A DNA stretch of 64,000 nucleotides. Source: Micromonospora andamanensis (GTDB taxonomy: Bacteria; Actinomycetota; Actinomycetes; Mycobacteriales; Micromonosporaceae). Below, in pieces: positions 56,728 through 64,000 of the stretch (positions are counted from its first letter, which is position 1; each line of letters opens with the position of its first letter). Position numbers and translations under genes: made by a program. The stretch lies in contig NZ_BOOZ01000023.1 in NCBI RefSeq assembly GCF_016863495.1, positions 62,001 through 126,000 of the forward strand. Reading direction: 5' to 3'. Under the pieces are notes generated by a model that saw only the letters and a list, made by a program, of their open reading frames with translations, made no database searches and was not told where the DNA came from.

Positions 56728-56797
56728 ATCTTGCACCTCCGGTCGCCGCGAACCAGGACAGAAGCCCCATAGCGGAGACCGAAAGTGCAAGATCGGC
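56728..56797. repeat. Intergenic palindrome, family C
   Basis: CGATCTTGCAC (56728-56738) and GTGCAAGATCG (56787-56797), perfect 11-base arms around a 48-base centre with further partial symmetry (CCGGT/ACCG). Between the stop of OsmC and the metallopeptidase gene, both on the minus strand. Shares GATCTTG with 28963. Confidence 0.75.
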
Positions 56798-56816
56798 GTG
56801 AGGTTGAGGTGGTGGG

Positions 56817-57248
56817 TCAGGAGGTGAGGCGGGTGGTGAGGGTGATCTCGGCGCCGGGGGAGAGCAGGCGGGAGATCGGGCAGTTCTGCTTGGCGGTCTC
56901 GGCAAGCTTGGCGAACTGCGCCTCGTCGATGCCGGGCACCTCACCGACGGTGTCCAGCTCGATCCGGGTCACGGTCATCCCGGCGTCGGTCTTGTCGAGG
57001 TGCACCTTCGCGGTGGTCTCGACGGAGGTGGGCGTCGTGCCGGCGTCGGCGAGCGCCTTGGAGAAGGCCATCGAGAAGCAGCCGGCGTGCGCGGCACCGA
57101 TCAACTCCTCAGGGTTGGTGCCCTCACCCTCCTCGAAGCGCGACTTGAAGGAGTAGTTCCCCTGGAGCCCGCCCTTGCCGGTGCGGATGGTGCCGGACCC
57201 CTCGGTCAGGTTGCCCTGCCAGAGTGCGGAAGCGGTACGGATAGGCAT
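56817..57248 (-). CDS. OsmC-family peroxidase
   Basis: 143 residues. Two catalytic Cys in the expected blocks: IGAAHAGCFSMAFSKALADAG and LAETAKQNCPISRLLS; also TIRTGKGGLQGNYSFKSRFEEGEGTNPEELI. It reduces organic hydroperoxides with dithiols (OsmC/Ohr fold); the NPEELIGAAHAGC block favours OsmC over Ohr. Cytoplasmic homodimer by family. TAGCGT on the minus strand (57256-57261), seven bases before the ATG, fits a leaderless mRNA. Stands alone. Confidence 0.94.
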   Translation of the reverse strand: MPIRTASALWQGNLTEGSGTIRTGKGGLQGNYSFKSRFEEGEGTNPEELIGAAHAGCFSMAFSKALADAGTTPTSVETTAKVHLDKTDAGMTVTRIELDTVGEVPGIDEAQFAKLAETAKQNCPISRLLSPGAEITLTTRLTS

Positions 57249-57401
57249 GGACCTGACGCTAGTCCACCGGAAGCCGGCAGGCGACCGACCGCCCCGGCGC
57301 CGTGCTGTTCCTCGGCGTCACCAGCCGGTTGTGTCATGATGCGACCGGACCCCACGGCGCGGCGGACGCACGGCGTCCCGGCCACCAGGAGAGGGTGAGT
57401 G

Positions 57402-58115
57402 ATGACCCACGACCTCCCCATTCCCCGTCAGGACGACCGCTCCGACGGCGCCAGCGTCATCGAGTGGGGTACGGAGGACGAGTCACCGGCGGCGGGCCGG
57501 TTCCGTCGGTCTCTCGGTGGTCTCGGTCGGGACCATCGGATTCCGGTGCTGCTGGCCGGGCTCGGCGCGGTGGCGGCCCTGGCCTCGTTGCTGGGCGAGT
57601 GGTCGACGATCACCATTCCCAACGGCGGGCCCGACCCGGAGACCTCGCTCCAGGTGACGAGCGGAGTCGCCAACCTCGGGTTGGGGCCCGCGTACCTGGT
57701 CGGGCTCCTCGCCCTCGGTGTCGCGGTGGCGCTCGCGCTACGCGGTACGGACCCGGTCCGGGCGAATGCCCGGGTGGCCGGCCTGGCGCTGGTCGCCGGC
57801 ATGCTCGCGCTCCTCGCGACGACAGCCGTGTCCCTCGGCGACACGATGCGGCGGAGCATGTACTTCAACCCGGAGTTGACCTTCGTCGTCGAGTACGAGC
57901 GCGGACTGATCGTCGCCTTCGTCGCCGTCGGACTGTTCGCCGCCGCGCTCGCCCGGACCTCGCCCGGAGCGGCCGAGGCACGACAGGTGTCGGACGGGTC
58001 GCGACGGCGCAGCCGACGACCGTCGGAGGAGGCGGAGCCGGAGGGGGACCGCCCACCCGCGGACATCACCGTCACGCCGACGGTGCCCTTCGCCCGGGAG
58101 GCACCGCCCGACTGA
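57402..58115 (+). CDS. Hypothetical four-helix membrane protein
   Basis: 237 residues from ATG 57402 (GTG 57399 adjacent; GAGAGGG upstream). A hydrophilic N-terminus (about 1-45), four membrane helices (IPVLLAGLGAVAALASLLGEW, GPAYLVGLLALGVAVALALRG, RVAGLALVAGMLALLATTAVSLG, LIVAFVAVGLFAAALART), then a charged cytoplasmic tail rich in Arg/Glu/Pro. No motif recognised. Codon use normal for the window. It precedes two HAD phosphatase genes by 170 bases. Confidence 0.7.
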   Translation: MTHDLPIPRQDDRSDGASVIEWGTEDESPAAGRFRRSLGGLGRDHRIPVLLAGLGAVAALASLLGEWSTITIPNGGPDPETSLQVTSGVANLGLGPAYLVGLLALGVAVALALRGTDPVRANARVAGLALVAGMLALLATTAVSLGDTMRRSMYFNPELTFVVEYERGLIVAFVAVGLFAAALARTSPGAAEARQVSDGSRRRSRRPSEEAEPEGDRPPADITVTPTVPFAREAPPD

Positions 58116-58284
58116 TCCGCCGGCCCTGCGGTCACCTCCGGTGCGTCGCCCGTTGGCACCCGATTCGCCTGGAAGCCATGGTTGCGACCGGTTCTGCGAG
58201 GTACGGTTGCTGCCCGCCGTCACCCGGGTCACCGCTCGACAAGGTGAACGGCTGGTCGCGACGGCGGCGGGCGAAGGAGGAACG

Positions 58285-59106
58285 ATGAACCGCCCGGGCC
58301 TGCCCAAGCTGATCGCCACCGACCTCGACGGGACACTCGTCCGCAGCGACGACACCGTGTCGGCCTTCACCCACGAGGTTCTCGACCGGGTACGCGCCGC
58401 CGGTATCCCGGTGGTCGGCGCCACCGGGCGCGGTCCCCGGCTGACCGAGCTGACCCGCAACGACATCCGCGCCGCCGACTTCCTGGTCCTGGCCGGTGGC
58501 GGCCGGGTGGTCGACCAGAGCGACCCCGAGGGACCTGTGGTGCTGCGGGACGAGCGTCTCTCCAGTGAGGTGCTCGCCGTCCTGCTGGCCGAGCTGGAGG
58601 TTGCGGTCGGCCCACTGACGGTCATGGTCGAGGCGTCTGACGAACACGACGCCCCACTCTGGGGCGACTACCACCCCGAGTGGCCCTACCAGGACGCTTT
58701 CGAGGTACGTAGCCGCGCCGAGTGCCTCGCCGGTGACGTGATCAAGGCGTTCGCGCGTACCGCCGACCACCACGTGGACGAGCTGCTGGCCGCCGCCCTG
58801 GAGATCGTCCCGCCGCACCTGGCCACGCTCACGCAGGCGGGTCTGGGCTTCATCGAGATCTGCCCGCCCGGGGTGGACAAGGCCTCCGGGCTCAGCGTGA
58901 TCGCGCAGACCCTCGGCGTAGACCCGGCCGACGTGCTGGTCTTCGGTGACATGCCTAACGACCTGCCGATGTTCCGGTGGGCCGGCTGGGGGCGGGTGGC
59001 CGTGGCAAACGCCCATCCGAGCCTGCGCGCGGTCGCCGACGAGGTGACTCTGCGCAACGACGACGACGGGGTGGCTGTCTACCTCGACCGGCTACTGTCC
59101 CGGTGA
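58285..59106 (+). CDS. HAD-family phosphatase (Cof-type), copy 1
   Basis: 273 residues, ATG 58285, preceded by GAAGGAGG. HAD motifs: I, LIATDLDGTLVRSDD (nucleophile Asp); II, VVGATGRGP; III, KAFARTA region; IV, VFGDMPNDLPMFRWAG. The C2-type cap insert fits Cof-like phosphatases, which act on sugar phosphates, phosphorylated cofactors or nucleotides. Substrate unknown. The stop overlaps the next gene's start. Followed in tandem by a paralogue. Confidence 0.92.
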   Translation: MNRPGLPKLIATDLDGTLVRSDDTVSAFTHEVLDRVRAAGIPVVGATGRGPRLTELTRNDIRAADFLVLAGGGRVVDQSDPEGPVVLRDERLSSEVLAVLLAELEVAVGPLTVMVEASDEHDAPLWGDYHPEWPYQDAFEVRSRAECLAGDVIKAFARTADHHVDELLAAALEIVPPHLATLTQAGLGFIEICPPGVDKASGLSVIAQTLGVDPADVLVFGDMPNDLPMFRWAGWGRVAVANAHPSLRAVADEVTLRNDDDGVAVYLDRLLSR

Positions 59107-59918
59107 TGGATTCCACGCCGCACCTGGTCGCCAGCGACATCGACGGGACGCTGCTGCGCGACGACCGCACCCTGAGCCCTCGGACCGCCGCCGTGCTCGC
59201 CCGGATCTCCGCCCAGGGCACGCCTGTGGTGCTTGTCACCGGCCGGCCGATCCGCTGGCTCCGGCTCGTGTACGAACAGCTGGCCGAGCCGCTGCCGGCG
59301 GTCTGCGCGAACGGCGCGGTGGTCTACGACCCGACCAATGACGAGGTGCTGCGGGCCGACCCGCTGGCCCCGGAGCTGCTCGCCGAGGTGGTCCGACGCC
59401 TGCGGGCCGAGATTCCCGACGTGAGCCTGGCCGTGGAGATCGTCGACGGCCGGCAGATGCGCCACGAGGCGCACTACCCGTTGCGCTGGGACGCCGACGA
59501 GGCGGCCATCCGGGCCGTGGAGACCGCCGAGGAGCTGCTGTCGGCACCAGCGGTCAAGCTGCTGGCGCGCGCCGGTGAGCAGGACCCGGACCGGTTCACC
59601 CGACTGGTCGCCGCCGCCCTCACCGGGCTCGCGGAGGCCACCCACTCCTCACACTCCGGGCTGGTGGAGATCTCCGCGGCGGGGGTGACGAAGGCCGCCG
59701 GCCTGGCCTGGTACTGCCACCGCATCGGCGTCGCCGCCCCGGACGTGCTCGCCTTCGGCGACATGCCAAACGACCTGCCGATGCTCACCTGGGCGGGGCG
59801 GGCAGTGGCGGTCGCGAACGCACATCCGGAGGTGCTGGCGATCGCCGACGAGGTGGCCCCGCCGAACTCGGCCGACGGCGTCGCCGCGTACCTGGAGAAG
59901 GTCTTCGGGGCGGACTGA
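59106..59918 (+). CDS. HAD-family phosphatase (Cof-type), copy 2
   Basis: 270 residues. ATG 59106 shares its first base with the previous stop (GTGATGG context; GTG 59103 is also possible), so coupled translation. HAD motifs: LVASDIDGTLLRDDRT (I), VLVTGRPIRW (II), Lys in VKLLARA (III), AFGDMPNDLPMLTWAGRAVAVANA (IV). C2-type cap. Clearly related to copy 1 throughout, including the FGDMPNDLPM block, hence a tandem duplication followed by divergence. Substrate unknown; in Streptomyces a HAD phosphatase stands next to pheA and serS. No serS is present here. Confidence 0.92.
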   Translation: MDSTPHLVASDIDGTLLRDDRTLSPRTAAVLARISAQGTPVVLVTGRPIRWLRLVYEQLAEPLPAVCANGAVVYDPTNDEVLRADPLAPELLAEVVRRLRAEIPDVSLAVEIVDGRQMRHEAHYPLRWDADEAAIRAVETAEELLSAPAVKLLARAGEQDPDRFTRLVAAALTGLAEATHSSHSGLVEISAAGVTKAAGLAWYCHRIGVAAPDVLAFGDMPNDLPMLTWAGRAVAVANAHPEVLAIADEVAPPNSADGVAAYLEKVFGAD

Positions 59919-59930
59919 GCCCGTTCGGAG

Positions 59931-59951
59931 GCGGCGCGACGAGCGCGCCGC
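59931..59951. terminator. Terminator between HAD copy 2 and the proteasome activator gene
   Basis: GCGGCGCG-ACGAG-CGCGCCGC, perfect 8-bp stem, between convergent stop codons. Confidence 0.75.
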
Positions 59952-59967
59952 ACCCCGGACCGGGTGA

Positions 59968-60570
59968 TCAGAGGTACTGACCGGTGCTGTGTCCTTCACC
60001 ACTCGGCTGTCCCATGCCGGGCATCCCCGGCAGCACCGGGCCGGCTGGTCCGCTGGGCAGCGCCTGCCGGCCGGAGCGCATCTGCTCCAACTGCACCCGG
60101 GCCGCCATCTGTTGCGCGACCAGGGCCGCCTGGATGCCGTGGAACAGCCCCTCCAGCCAGCCGACCAGTTGGGCGTGCGCGATCCGCAGCTCGCCCTCGC
60201 TCGGTGCCTGGTCCTCGGAGAACGGCAGCGAGATCCGCTCCAGTTCCTCACGCAGCTCGGGGGCGAGCCCCTCCTTCAGCTCGACGATCGACCGCTGGTG
60301 GATCTCCCGCATCCGGTGCCGGCTGGCGTCGTCCAGGGGAGCCGCCTTGACCTCTTCCAGCAGCTGTTTGATCATGCTGCCGATCCGCATCACCTTGGCC
60401 GGCTGCTCGACCAGGCGCGACGGATCCTCACCAGGCCCGTCGTCGGTCTGCACGGTGCCGACGGGGCGGCCGTCCGGCCCGACCACCACCACGGTTCCGG
60501 AGTGCCCGGCACCGTCCCGGCCGGGCTCGTCGTTCTCTCCAGCGGAGCGCGCTTCGGTCATGCCCTCCAT
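59968..60570 (-). CDS. Bacterial proteasome activator, Bpa/PafE-like
   Basis: 200 residues. Disordered N-terminus, two long helices (SMIKQLLEEVKAAPLDDASRHRMREIHQRSIVELKEGLAPELREELERISLPF and SEGELRIAHAQLVGWLEGLFHGIQAALVAQQMAARVQLEQM) that build the activator ring, and a Pro/Gly-rich tail that ends in GQYL. That C-terminal tetrapeptide is the anchor by which Bpa/PafE docks to the 20S proteasome and opens its gate, without ATP. It therefore points to a proteasome in this organism, whose genes are not in the window. Start at 60570 (ATG 60561 is an alternative). Confidence 0.93.
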   Translation of the reverse strand: MEGMTEARSAGENDEPGRDGAGHSGTVVVVGPDGRPVGTVQTDDGPGEDPSRLVEQPAKVMRIGSMIKQLLEEVKAAPLDDASRHRMREIHQRSIVELKEGLAPELREELERISLPFSEDQAPSEGELRIAHAQLVGWLEGLFHGIQAALVAQQMAARVQLEQMRSGRQALPSGPAGPVLPGMPGMGQPSGEGHSTGQYL

Positions 60571-60674
60571 CTTTACCCAGCGGTACCGGTGAGCGCCCGC
60601 CGGCCCGCTGGTCCGGTACTCCCCGGGCCGATGCCCACCCCCCGGAGGTCGGTGAACCGCGCTACCGTCGCCGG

Positions 60675-61472
60675 ATGCCCTCCGATCCCCGGGCGGTGCT
60701 GACCCGCCCCGCGCCCGAACCGGACGCGACAGTCGCCTACGGCGAACACCCGGACCAGATCGCCGATCTGCGCCGTCCGGCCGGTTCCGGGCCGCCCCAG
60801 CCGCTGGTGGTCGTGGTGCACGGAGGCTTCTGGCGGGCGGAGTACGACAGGCGGCACACCGGGCCGCTGGCGAGCGCGCTGGCCGCGCTCGGGTACCCGG
60901 TAGCCCAGCTGGAGTACCGGCGTACCGGGCAGCCGGGTGGTGGCTGGCCGGGCACCCTGACCGATGTACTGGCCGGGGTCTCCGCGCTGCCCGGGTTGGC
61001 CGAGGCCGCCCTGCCGGGGCAGGTCACCTCGACGCCGCCGGTGCTTGTCGGCCACTCGGCCGGCGGGCACCTCGCGCTGTACGCGGCGGCCCACGCACCC
61101 GGCGCGGTCGCCGGGGTGCTGGCCCTCGCACCTGTCGCCGACCTGGCCGAGGCGTACCGGCTGGATCTGGACGCCGGGGCCGTGGCCGCGCTGCTCGGCG
61201 GTGGACCGGCCGACGTCCCGGAGCGGTACGCGGCCACGGATCCACGGTCACTGGTCCCGCTGCGGCCACGGACGGTAGTGATGCACGGCACGCTGGATCA
61301 GCAGGTCCCCATCGACATCTCTCGAAATTACGTCGCCCTCGCCCGCGCCGCGGGTGCCGATATCCGCCTTATTGAGCTGCCAGAATGCGAGCATTTCGGG
61401 CTAATCGCGCCGGACTCCTCGGCATGGCCGGAGGTAACCAGCGCGTTGCGGTCTCTGCACGAAGATCATTAG
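60675..61472 (+). CDS. Alpha/beta hydrolase (BD-FAE/esterase-lipase type)
   Basis: 265 residues. Oxyanion hole VVVVHGGFWRAEYDRRHT (HGG), nucleophile LVGHSAGGHLALYAAAHAP, and the C-terminal Asp/His region TLDQQVPIDISRNYVALARAAGADIRLIELPECEHFGLI. The HGGFWR start places it with hormone-sensitive-lipase-like and kynurenine-formamidase-like hydrolases. No signal sequence, so intracellular. TACCGT lies six bases before the ATG. The convergent/divergent neighbours give no substrate clue. The last 30 codons are less GC-rich than the rest. Confidence 0.92.
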   Translation: MPSDPRAVLTRPAPEPDATVAYGEHPDQIADLRRPAGSGPPQPLVVVVHGGFWRAEYDRRHTGPLASALAALGYPVAQLEYRRTGQPGGGWPGTLTDVLAGVSALPGLAEAALPGQVTSTPPVLVGHSAGGHLALYAAAHAPGAVAGVLALAPVADLAEAYRLDLDAGAVAALLGGGPADVPERYAATDPRSLVPLRPRTVVMHGTLDQQVPIDISRNYVALARAAGADIRLIELPECEHFGLIAPDSSAWPEVTSALRSLHEDH

Positions 61473-61549
61473 CCATTGACGCAGCGTCGCCGAGCAGGTA
61501 GAACGCCGGAGGGGCGGATGCGCCCGGCAACACATTCGAAGGGAACCCG

Positions 61550-62749
61550 GTGTCGCAGATGAACCGCAGGCGGGCACTCCAGCTGCTGGCCGCGCTCGGT
61601 ACGGGCGGACTCGTCGCCGCGTGCGGCTCCGACGCCGAGCCGGAGGTCACCGGCACGGAGAGTCCGATCAAGATCGGGCTCATCGCGCCACAGTCGGGTG
61701 CGAGCAAGGCCATCGGCGACGAACTCAGCAACGGCTTCGAGCTGTACCTCGACCTCAACGAGAGGCGTCTCGGCGGCCACCCGGTCGACCTGATCACGGC
61801 CGACGAGGGTGACAACGTCAAGTCCGGTCAGGCCGCCGTCGAGGGACTGCTCAAGCAGGGCGTGCTCGCCCTGACCGGGGTGGCTAACTCGTCGGTCATG
61901 TTCGGCATCAAGGACATCGTGGAACAGGCCCGGGTTCCGTTGATCGGCTCCAACGCCTCCCCCGCGAGCCTGCAGAGCGTCGTCTACATCTGGCGTACGT
62001 CGTATGTGCTCGACGAGGCTGGCCGGGCGCTCGGTCGCTACCTGAAGGACGAACTCGCCCCCACCGACAAGATCGCGACGATCCTGCCGGAAGGGGTCGT
62101 CGGTGTCGAGGATGTGCTGCGGGGCTTCCGCGAGGAGTTCGGCGAGGCCGACCCGCGCATCGCCAGCCAGGTGGTCTGGACCTCCGGCAGCAGCAGCCCC
62201 GGCAGGACCGCCTACGTCTCGGACATCAACCGCGCGCTCGTCGGCAACCCGGCTGTCGTCTTCTGCTTCTACTCCGGCGCGGCGGCAGTGGAGTTCATCA
62301 TGCAACTGCGCGACGCCGGGTTCCGGGGCCGGATCTACGCCCCCGGTTTCCTCACCGAGGGTTCCGTGCTGGAGGACATCCGGCCGGCAACCGACGCACT
62401 GGGCATCCGCACCGCGCTGAACTACTCCGCCGACCTCAACAACGCGGCCAACCGCCGGTTCGCCTCGGCGTACCGCAAGAAGCACAACACCTCGCCGACC
62501 ACGTACGCGATGGCCTCGTACGACGCGGCAAAGGTGCTCGACCAGGCGATCAGGCTCGCCGGCTCGGCCCCCACCGCGCAGCAGGTGAACCTCGCCCTGG
62601 GCCGGATCGGGCAGATCGACAGCCCCCGCGGTGCCTGGCAGTTCAACCAGCCGCGTACGCCCCAGCAGAAGTGGTACCTGCGCGAGGTGCAGCGCGACGG
62701 TCAGGTGGTGTCGAACGTGCTTGTCAACGAGTTGGCCACGCTCGGCTGA
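61550..62749 (+). CDS. ABC transporter solute-binding lipoprotein, branched-chain amino-acid (LivJ) type
   Basis: 399 residues, GTG 61550 with GAAGGG upstream (ATG 61559 possible). The signal region carries an RRRALQLLA twin-arginine-like start and a lipobox VAAC (Cys about 25), so a Tat- or Sec-exported lipoprotein. Periplasmic binding protein type I: IKIGLIAPQSGASKAIGDELSNGFELYLDLNERRLGG, ADEGDNVKSGQAAVEGLLKQGVLALTGVANSSV. This family binds amino acids, amides or aromatic compounds and feeds Liv-type permeases. No permease or ATPase gene follows, so it is an orphan, either using a distant transporter or working as a sensor. Confidence 0.93.
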   Translation: MSQMNRRRALQLLAALGTGGLVAACGSDAEPEVTGTESPIKIGLIAPQSGASKAIGDELSNGFELYLDLNERRLGGHPVDLITADEGDNVKSGQAAVEGLLKQGVLALTGVANSSVMFGIKDIVEQARVPLIGSNASPASLQSVVYIWRTSYVLDEAGRALGRYLKDELAPTDKIATILPEGVVGVEDVLRGFREEFGEADPRIASQVVWTSGSSSPGRTAYVSDINRALVGNPAVVFCFYSGAAAVEFIMQLRDAGFRGRIYAPGFLTEGSVLEDIRPATDALGIRTALNYSADLNNAANRRFASAYRKKHNTSPTTYAMASYDAAKVLDQAIRLAGSAPTAQQVNLALGRIGQIDSPRGAWQFNQPRTPQQKWYLREVQRDGQVVSNVLVNELATLG

Positions 62750-62759
62750 GTCGAGCAGC

Positions 62760-62788
62760 GAGGCCGGCCCCGGGCAGGGGCCGGCCTC
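62760..62788. terminator. Terminator between the solute-binding protein and DDAH genes
   Basis: GAGGCCGGCCCC and GGGGCCGGCCTC form a perfect 12-bp stem with loop GGGCA, between convergent genes. Confidence 0.88.
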
Positions 62789-62820
62789 GGGGTGGGAGCG
62801 GCCCCGTCGCTCGGCGGGTC

Positions 62821-63645
62821 TCAGTAACGCAGTTCGGCGATGCAGCACTTCACGCTGCCACCGCCCTTCTTCAGCTCGGCCAGTTCCACAGGCACCGGGG
62901 TGTAGCCGGCCGCCTTGAGTCGACCGGCGAGCCGGGTGGCCTCGCTGTTGAGCACCACGTTGGCGCCGTCGCTGACCAGGTTCAGCCCGAAGGCGAGGGC
63001 GTCCTCGTCGTCCGCCAGCACCGCGTCCGGGAAAAGTTGGTTGAGCACCCGCTGGCTGGCGGAGGAGAAGGCGCCGGGGTAGTAGACGACGTTGCCGTCG
63101 TCGATCGAGGCGAGCGCCACGTCCAGGTGGTAGAAGCGGGGGTCGACCAGCCGCAGTGAGACCACCGGCCGGCCGAGCGCCTCCTGCGCCTCGGCGTGCG
63201 CCGGCAACTCCGTCCGGAAGCCGTACCCGGCCAGGACCAGCCCGCCGTGCGCCTCGGGCAGGTACGCGAAGTCACCCTCGCCCTCGTTCGTCTCGTTCGG
63301 CGCGATGAACCGCCAGCCCTGCGACTCGTGGAAGGCCCGGTGCGTGGCCGCCTCCGCGGCCCGCTGCTCGTGCTTGAACCGGGCCCCGTAGACCGTGCCG
63401 TCGACCATGAACGCCCCGTTGGCCGCGTAGACCATGTCGGGCAGGCCGGGCTCGGGCACCAGCAGATGCACCTCGTGGCCGAGGCCGACCAGGGTCTCCC
63501 GTAGCCGGTCCCACTGCTTGACCGCCAGCTCCGCGTCGACCGGGGCGGTCACGTCCATCCACGGGTTGATCGCGTACTCGACCGCGAAGTGCTCGGGGGA
63601 GCACATGAGATATGTCCGCTTTCGCGGCACTCGCTGCTGGTTCAC
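62821..63645 (-). CDS. Dimethylargininase/amidinotransferase-like hydrolase (DDAH)
   Basis: 274 residues from GTG 63645 (start inferred from the -10 TACCCT eight bases upstream; longer forms up to 63714 are in frame). Catalytic features of the GME superfamily: MVYAANGAFMVDGTVYGARF and ETNEGEGDFAYL (Glu/Asp), RFYHLDVALASIDDGN (His), and Cys close to the end, GGGSVKCCIAEL. It hydrolyses methylated or free arginine-type guanidines. With arginine deiminase at 51057 this makes two guanidino hydrolases in the window. Divergent from an Lrp/AsnC regulator with only about 70 bases between, a standard regulator-target layout. Confidence 0.9.
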   Translation of the reverse strand: MNQQRVPRKRTYLMCSPEHFAVEYAINPWMDVTAPVDAELAVKQWDRLRETLVGLGHEVHLLVPEPGLPDMVYAANGAFMVDGTVYGARFKHEQRAAEAATHRAFHESQGWRFIAPNETNEGEGDFAYLPEAHGGLVLAGYGFRTELPAHAEAQEALGRPVVSLRLVDPRFYHLDVALASIDDGNVVYYPGAFSSASQRVLNQLFPDAVLADDEDALAFGLNLVSDGANVVLNSEATRLAGRLKAAGYTPVPVELAELKKGGGSVKCCIAELRY

Positions 63646-63713
63646 GGTGACCAAGGGTAGGTACGGTAGAACTTTGGTAACAGCCGCAAACATTGCTTCC
63701 CAGAGGCGGAACA

Positions 63714-64000
63714 TTGCAGATCGACGCCGTTGACCAGCGAATCATTGCGCTGCTCGTTGCCGACGCTCGGGCGTCGTACGCCGACATCGGCACCCGGGTG
63801 TCGCTCTCCGCTCCGGCGGTGAAGCGGCGGGTCGATCGACTGCGGTCCGCCGGGGTGATCCGGGGATTCACGGCCATCGTGGACCCGGCCTCGGTCGGCT
63901 GGACCACCGAGGCCTTCGTGGAGCTGTTCTGCGCCGGCCGGACCACCCCGGCCCAGATCAGCGCCGCCGTGCGCCGCCATCCCGAGGTGGTCGGTGCGTA
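63714..64000 (+). CDS. Lrp/AsnC-family regulator (3' end outside the window)
   Basis: TTG 63714 with GAGGCGG upstream; 95 codons are visible to the window end. HTH: IDAVDQRIIALLVADARASYADIGTRVSLSAPAVKRRVDRLRSAGVIRGFTAIVDPASVGWTTEAFVEL, the classical AsnC helix-turn-helix followed by the start of the RAM (ligand-binding) domain. Amino-acid-responsive regulators of this family usually control a neighbouring amino-acid gene. Here that is the divergent DDAH gene; the 70-bp gap contains its promoter and probably the binding site. Truncated only by the window edge. Confidence 0.92.
   Translation, partial: MQIDAVDQRIIALLVADARASYADIGTRVSLSAPAVKRRVDRLRSAGVIRGFTAIVDPASVGWTTEAFVELFCAGRTTPAQISAAVRRHPEVVGA

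Noticed and set aside
1..64000. CRISPR arrays, insertion sequences, prophage genes
   Set aside because: No direct-repeat/spacer pattern, transposase or phage structural gene was seen on either strand.

Overview
The window reads as chromosomal DNA of a high-GC actinomycete, most likely Micromonosporaceae (Micromonospora or a close relative). Evidence: very high GC with strong G/C bias at third codon positions, many GTG/TTG starts, and families typical of these bacteria (a Bpa/PafE-type proteasome activator ending in GQYL, three LCP proteins, DUF5926-, DUF5324- and SCO6745-type proteins, SoxR with its iron-sulfur motif). About 66 protein genes and one tRNA-Ser(UGA) are supported. I see no insertion sequence, prophage, CRISPR array or rRNA.

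Layout. 1-5 kb: the end of a FhuF-like ferric reductase, a membrane glycosyltransferase-like protein, a methyltransferase, a PEBP protein, and a small GntR/small-ORF cluster beside tRNA-Ser. 5-13 kb: quinone oxidoreductase, soxR divergent from a two-gene transketolase, a GT2 enzyme, a large GT-C membrane protein, and a secreted SGNH esterase with a ricin-type lectin. 13-25 kb: a two-component system with a neighbouring lipoprotein, thiolase, rhomboid protease, cyclophilin, CorA, aminotransferase, CBS protein. 25-33 kb: a NUDIX/SCO6745 pair; a tightly overlapping trio (cytidylyltransferase-like, glycerol-1-phosphate-dehydrogenase-like, CDP-alcohol phosphotransferase); a GT4 enzyme; Fpg/Nei glycosylase; an initiating sugar-phosphate transferase. 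33-40 kb: a LytS/LytTR-type two-component system, a DUF485 plus solute:sodium symporter operon, and an ABC-2 exporter. 40-48 kb: a UDP-glucuronate-decarboxylase-like enzyme, three LCP genes, rhodanese, glycerophosphodiesterase. 48-64 kb: sensor kinase, RsbW-like ATPase, DUF5926, arginine deiminase, NERD protein, pheA, AIM24, metallopeptidase, OsmC, two HAD phosphatases, Bpa, esterase, an orphan ABC solute-binding protein, and DDAH with an Lrp regulator.

How the genes work together. Much of the window concerns the cell surface: lipid-linked glycan initiation, glycosyl transfer, a nucleotide-sugar enzyme, and LCP proteins that attach glycans to peptidoglycan. A second theme is redox and carbon input (SoxR/transketolase, the LytTR-controlled symporter). 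A third is guanidino-compound hydrolysis (arginine deiminase, DDAH).

The most notable non-coding signals are three perfect DnaA boxes (TTGTCCACA) within 40 bp at 35157-35196, immediately upstream of the symporter promoter, and a 15/16 match to the ParB site parS at 41502-41517. Both fit a position near the replication origin. Other signals are an overlapping back-to-back promoter in a 24-bp gap at 30360-30383, a SoxR-like palindrome at 6730-6749, an ARG-box-like palindrome upstream of arginine deiminase, three families of dispersed intergenic palindromes, and a recurring TAnnnT-N6-8-start arrangement that predicts many leaderless mRNAs. The best candidate for an undescribed pathway is the 26.4-28.9 kb trio, which looks built to reduce, CTP-activate and transfer a polyol phosphate.
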